NCBI GenBank assembly: GCA_005881295.1
Contig: VBHS01000131.1
Location: forward strand, 1 to 8,175
Reading direction: 5' to 3'
Source: Chloroflexota bacterium
GTDB lineage: Bacteria > Chloroflexota > Ktedonobacteria > Ktedonobacterales > Ktedonobacteraceae
Length of the DNA stretch: 8,175 nt
Both the position numbers and the translations under genes were made by a program. The notes under the pieces were generated by a model, which saw nothing but the letters and a program-made list of their open reading frames with translations, had not been told where the DNA came from and ran no database searches. Within the stretch, counting starts at the first letter, position 1; each line of letters starts with the position of its first letter. This document shows positions 5,422 through 8,175 of the stretch, piece by piece.

Positions 5422-6030
5422 ATGAATGTAGACGATATACATGATGTTGTAGCCGTGCTGCGGCGCCGCTTAGAGCCGGTTGAGCGTGCTGAACTGCTTT
5501 CGGATACGAGCGAGGGGCTGCATCCTCTCGCCCGGAAAGCGGCAGTTTTGATAGGTTTTTTCGAGCGAGAAGGTGAACCGACCCTCATTTTTATTCGCCG
5601 GGCCTCCACACTACGTTCACATAGTGGCGAGATTGCTTTTCCAGGTGGTGGAGTGGAGCCGGCAGATAGCTCCCTGGTAATGGCAGCCCTGCGGGAGGCG
5701 GAGGAAGAAATCGGGTTAGATCCGTCAGGGGTGGAGGTATTAGGTGTGCTTGAACCGGTGTTTACCGTGGTGAGCAATTACCTGATTATTCCGGTGGTGG
5801 CATTTTTACATAATGGAATAGGGATGGTGCAGTTGCAAGCGAGCGAGGTCACCGAAATTATTCTCGCTCCGCTCAAGCGTCTCACTGACGAGTCTATTTA
5901 TCATACTGAGGAGTGGACTCGTGAAGGGCAGACGCGCACGATATATTTTTATGATTTCGGGCCGTATCGAATATGGGGGGCGACGGCGCGCATGCTCAAG
6001 GCTTTTTTGGATTTGTTGAAGCAGGGTTAG
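5422..6030 (+). CDS. Nudix hydrolase, CoA pyrophosphatase (NudL/YeaB-like) type
   Basis: The 202-residue protein probably cleaves coenzyme A or acyl-CoA to 3',5'-ADP and phosphopantetheine derivatives in the cytosol. It has the signature that distinguishes this subfamily: LIFIRRASTLRSHSGEIAFP followed by GGG (55-77), directly continued by the Nudix box, whose core REAEEEIGL (91-99) carries the metal-binding glutamates. Length is normal for the family (about 190-220 residues). The short N-terminal helix region and the Nudix core are complete, with no frameshift. The ATG at 5422 has no SD but sits at the expected start of transcription from the -10 at 5410-5415. It is divergent from S1 and 197 bp ahead of an unrelated small membrane protein, so context adds nothing about substrate. 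Other Nudix substrates cannot be excluded. Confidence 0.9.
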   Translation: MNVDDIHDVVAVLRRRLEPVERAELLSDTSEGLHPLARKAAVLIGFFEREGEPTLIFIRRASTLRSHSGEIAFPGGGVEPADSSLVMAALREAEEEIGLDPSGVEVLGVLEPVFTVVSNYLIIPVVAFLHNGIGMVQLQASEVTEIILAPLKRLTDESIYHTEEWTREGQTRTIYFYDFGPYRIWGATARMLKAFLDLLKQG

Positions 6031-6059
6031 TCCAGGGTCGGGCACCAACTTTCTTTTTT
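6025..6059 (+). terminator. Weak candidate terminator after the Nudix gene
   Basis: A short imperfect stem (GGT 6025-6027 plus GTCC 6030-6033 against GGGC-ACC 6040-6046) overlaps the stop codon and is followed by a T-rich run TTTCTTTTTT (6050-6059). The stem is short and includes a wobble, so this is tentative. Confidence 0.25.
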
Positions 6060-6104
6060 GGGTATATCCACAGTTGAGTACATCCCACAATAGTCCCCGT
6101 TACC

Positions 6105-6132
6105 TTGATTCTTTCCGTTCGTTGACTACAAT
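6105..6132 (+). promoter_or_regulatory. Candidate promoter for the small membrane protein gene
   Basis: TTGATT (6105-6110), a 16-bp spacer and TACAAT (6127-6132) give a predicted start near 6139 and a leader of about 90 nt. A second, poorer option is TTGAGA (6147-6152) with TATACT (6172-6177), whose 19-bp spacer is long. Confidence 0.5.
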
Positions 6133-6227
6133 AGAGAGTAATAAAGTTGAGAGCCTGTAGCGCGTGCACTGTATACTGTTTCTTTGAGATGCGGTTGGTC
6201 TAAATGATCCCCTAGCGGAGAAAAGCT

Positions 6228-6641
6228 GTGACATTGCCAACATCTGATGCCCATTCTTCGAGGTACCCATTTTATCATCCAGAAGCAACTTTCCCTACTC
6301 CTGCCCCTACCCACTCGATGACTCCTACTCCTCCTCTAACTCCTATTCAACCCACAACACCATCTCCGGATCTGTCAAATGTTGGGCCCTCATGGGATAT
6401 GGATTATGAACGCACTATAGATTTTGCAACTCACACATGGGATCTGGCTACGGGTGGTTTAAAGACCTTAACGGCAAAACGTGAATTACCTTCCTTGTAT
6501 GAGCGACGACCAACCGAGAAATTACCTCCTAACACATCGGGTGTTCCTCGCAGCTATGCCTTTTTGCTGATCGTTTTAGTATGTTTAGTACTGATGCTCA
6601 TTAGTGGAGGCGTTGTACTGTTTGTGATGTTGCAGCCCTGA
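6228..6641 (+). CDS. Unassigned Pro/Thr-rich protein with one C-terminal membrane segment
   Basis: I do not recognise a family for this 137-residue protein. Residues 1-50 are rich in Pro, Thr and Ser (many PTP/TPxP repeats around 21-47). Residues 51-108 form a short polar region with no known motif. Residues 110-134 are a strongly hydrophobic helix, followed by only three residues, LQP. With no N-terminal signal, this is the layout of a tail-anchored protein, with the polar part probably in the cytoplasm. The start is GTG 6228-6230, supported by GGAG (6217-6220) at 7 nt; the next ATG in frame is at codon 31. It is a real gene rather than a chance frame because of the SD, the promoter-like sequence upstream and the organised composition. 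Neighbours give no functional hint. Confidence 0.7.
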   Translation: MTLPTSDAHSSRYPFYHPEATFPTPAPTHSMTPTPPLTPIQPTTPSPDLSNVGPSWDMDYERTIDFATHTWDLATGGLKTLTAKRELPSLYERRPTEKLPPNTSGVPRSYAFLLIVLVCLVLMLISGGVVLFVMLQP

Positions 6642-6708
6642 ATAAGCGTGTGCGAACATTTTTCCCTTCGAGCGCCAGGTATGGCTACGGTGGTGAGAAT
6701 GAGAACAG

Positions 6709-6733
6709 CCTGGGAGTGAGTTTTGCGCCCAGG
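6709..6733. terminator. Weak hairpin between convergent genes
   Basis: CCTGGG (6709-6714) and CCCAGG (6728-6733) form a 6-bp stem with a 13-nt loop in the 98-bp gap between the plus-strand small protein and the minus-strand peptidase. There is no T-run on the minus-strand exit, so termination is uncertain. Confidence 0.3.
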
Positions 6734-6739
6734 TGTAGT

Positions 6740-7681
6740 CTAGGTTTGTGCCGCTGGCACGCCATGTAATGCGGTGGCGTTACGCACGGCGTTGAGGATG
6801 GCCCTGGCTAAGGTGGCAGCTGCCGTTGCACCTATCATACTCACCTGTGATGCAGTTGTTGCAGCCTCTTTTGGCTGTGATGCTGTTCCCAGAGCAAGCG
6901 CGAAGACAGTATCGCCATCAAACATGGTGTGCGCAGGCCGAATGACCTGTGCTATGCCGTCGTGTGCCATTTGCGCGACCTTATTGGTGGCGTCCTTGGG
7001 GAGATTTGCGCTTGTGGCAATGACCGCGATGGTTGTGTTGTCGAAGGGGTTGGAAGCGATGAAGCCACCCAGGGGGTTTCGTGCGCCAGCAATGACCTGC
7101 TGAGTTTGTGGATCGATCACATCGCCGAGCGCGTTGACCACGACGATGGCGCCAACGAGAGTGCCGTCGTCCATACGCGTGCTGGCCGAGCCAAGCCCAC
7201 CTTTCATCATGAAGCCGGGGCCGAGGAGCTTTCCGACGGTAGCTCCGGTTCCTGCACCTATGTTGCCCTGAGGTATGGCTTCAGCGGTGGCTTGTTCACA
7301 AGCGCGGTATCCGGAGGCGGCATCGGGGCGAACGCTGGCAGAGCCAAAACCGAGGTCGAGAATAGCGGCTGCAGGCACGATAGGTACTTTTGCAACGCCG
7401 ACGTCGATGCCAATACTGTGTTCTTCAAGATAGCGCATGACACCACCAGCGGCATCGAGTCCAAAGGCGCTGCCGCCGGTCAGGATAATGGCGTGGACCT
7501 CTTCTACCATGTGTAATGGGTGCAGTAGATCTGTTTCGCGAGTGGCAGGGGCGCCGCCGCGCACATCGACGCCACCAACTGCTGGTGTGTCGCAGAGAAT
7601 GACGGTGCAGCCAGTGCCAGCTTCAAGGTTGGTGTCGTGGCCTACGCGAATGCCGGGGATATCGGTGATGTCGTTATGCAT
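6740..7681 (-). CDS. P1/S58-family peptidase (DmpA/NylC-like N-terminal nucleophile hydrolase)
   Basis: The 313-residue protein belongs to the DmpA-type aminopeptidase/amidase fold, whose members cut themselves into two chains to free an N-terminal Ser or Thr nucleophile. Visible family blocks: ITDIPGIRVGHDT (5-17), TGGSAFGLDAAGGV (68-81), GAGTGATVGK (142-151), GGLGSAS (161-167) and DGDTVFALALG (255-265). The predicted autocleavage site is N215-T216 within DNTTIAVIAT, so the nucleophile would be Thr, as in nylon hydrolase NylC, and not the Ser of DmpA. The start ATG 7681-7679 gives the standard N-terminus; an SD-like AAAGGTGA (7701-7694) is 12 nt away, slightly far. No signal peptide is visible, so it is probably cytoplasmic. 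It follows the kinase-like gene by 43 bp, suggesting co-transcription. The natural substrate (D-amino-acid peptides, beta-peptides or amides) cannot be told from sequence. Confidence 0.9.
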   Translation of the reverse strand: MHNDITDIPGIRVGHDTNLEAGTGCTVILCDTPAVGGVDVRGGAPATRETDLLHPLHMVEEVHAIILTGGSAFGLDAAGGVMRYLEEHSIGIDVGVAKVPIVPAAAILDLGFGSASVRPDAASGYRACEQATAEAIPQGNIGAGTGATVGKLLGPGFMMKGGLGSASTRMDDGTLVGAIVVVNALGDVIDPQTQQVIAGARNPLGGFIASNPFDNTTIAVIATSANLPKDATNKVAQMAHDGIAQVIRPAHTMFDGDTVFALALGTASQPKEAATTASQVSMIGATAAATLARAILNAVRNATALHGVPAAQT

Positions 7682-7724
7682 AAAGTGGAAATATCACCTT
7701 TCTCATTGTCTGAACTCAGAATTG

Positions 7725-8175
7725 CTACAACCCCAAGAAGAATAATACCAGGGCCACACCGATGGGTACCGTCAGATTATCAGTACCTAGAGGCGAGATG
7801 GCTTCCAGAAGGGTTCCCACGATGGCCGCTACCAGCGCTCCTATCATTACCAATGATATGCTCAGTGGCGAGAGGATGTAGAGCGTGATAGCGACAGAGA
7901 CGAGGGTGAAGATGAAACCTGCGAGTGAGCCTTCAATGGTTCGTTTGCTGCCGAAAAGGGTATAGCTGTGCTTGCCAAAACGCCTGCCGATGATGGCGGA
8001 GAAGGCGTCACCCCAGGTCATAGCCATGATGCCAGCCATGGCATAATACTCTAATCCCCGAGGGAACCCTTGTTCCCAGCCCTGGTGGAAGAAGGCTAAG
8101 AGGAGCGTACACGAGAGAGCGAAATAGACGGTGCCAGGTGTAGCTCCTTCTTTGGGGTCCATAGCATTGAAGACA
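7725..8175 (-). CDS. Polyprenol/phytol kinase-like (SEC59/DGK1/VTE5) membrane protein, 5' end outside window
   Basis: The C-terminal ~149 residues of an integral membrane protein are present; the frame stays open past the ATG at 8162 to the window edge, so the true N-terminus is missing. Numbering from that ATG, motifs of the CTP-dependent lipid kinase family (often annotated phosphatidate cytidylyltransferase or dolichol kinase) are GDAFSAIIGRRFGKH (51-65), GSKRTIEGSLAGF (71-83), the conserved E120 and LGTDNLTVP (125-133). Four or five hydrophobic segments are seen (about 11-25, 39-58, 79-97, 99-118, 131-145). Such enzymes phosphorylate polyprenols, phytol or diacylglycerol at the membrane using CTP. 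The stop TAG is at 7727-7725, 43 bp before the peptidase start. Exact lipid substrate is unknown, and a cytidylyltransferase role is a less likely alternative. Confidence 0.82.
   Translation of the reverse strand, partial: VFNAMDPKEGATPGTVYFALSCTLLLAFFHQGWEQGFPRGLEYYAMAGIMAMTWGDAFSAIIGRRFGKHSYTLFGSKRTIEGSLAGFIFTLVSVAITLYILSPLSISLVMIGALVAAIVGTLLEAISPLGTDNLTVPIGVALVLFFLGL

Noticed and set aside
6063..6073. DnaA-box-like ATATCCACA
   Set aside because: One mismatch to TTATCCACA, and single; no cluster or origin-type genes nearby.
6929..7516. 195-codon plus-strand frame inside the peptidase gene
   Set aside because: Antisense shadow; the minus strand carries all S58-family motifs.

Overview
The window looks like ordinary bacterial chromosome: housekeeping genes, mid-range base composition, no insertion sequence, phage gene, tRNA/rRNA or CRISPR array. 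Five genes can be assigned with good confidence: radA, clpC, a ribosomal protein S1-type gene, a CoA-pyrophosphatase-type Nudix hydrolase and a P1/S58-family peptidase. A CTP-dependent polyprenol/phytol-kinase-like membrane protein is cut by the right edge, and one small tail-anchored-type protein is unassigned. A clpC-radA order and a four-domain S1 protein fit a Gram-positive or Chloroflexota-type genome. My best guess is a Ktedonobacteria-like Chloroflexota, but this is inference from gene content and style, not a proven placement.

Layout. On the minus strand, reading right to left, S1 (3327-4886) is followed by a strong hairpin terminator, a 514-bp regulatory gap, clpC (278-2812), a perfect 25-bp inverted repeat and the first 60 codons of radA (running off the left edge). 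On the plus strand, the Nudix gene (5422-6030) diverges from S1 across a 535-bp gap, followed by the small membrane protein (6228-6641). A second minus-strand pair, the kinase-like gene (7725 to the right edge) and then the peptidase (6740-7681), has a 43-bp gap, suggesting an operon convergent with the plus-strand genes.

How they work together. ClpC is a protein-unfolding AAA+ partner of ClpP, and RadA is a recombination/branch-migration ATPase. They are neighbours in many Gram-positive stress operons, but here the usual ctsR-mcsA-mcsB genes are not upstream of clpC; S1 is. The clpC upstream gap is the richest non-coding part of the window. It holds two promoter-like elements with identical hexamers and spacing, an octamer tandem array, an SD/anti-SD-like hairpin, short direct repeats and a possible leader ORF whose stop overlaps the clpC start. 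S1 appears to be transcribed from a near-consensus promoter with a leader of about 355 nt. The Nudix gene appears to have a leaderless mRNA. I see no convincing new multi-gene system; the points worth checking are regulatory.
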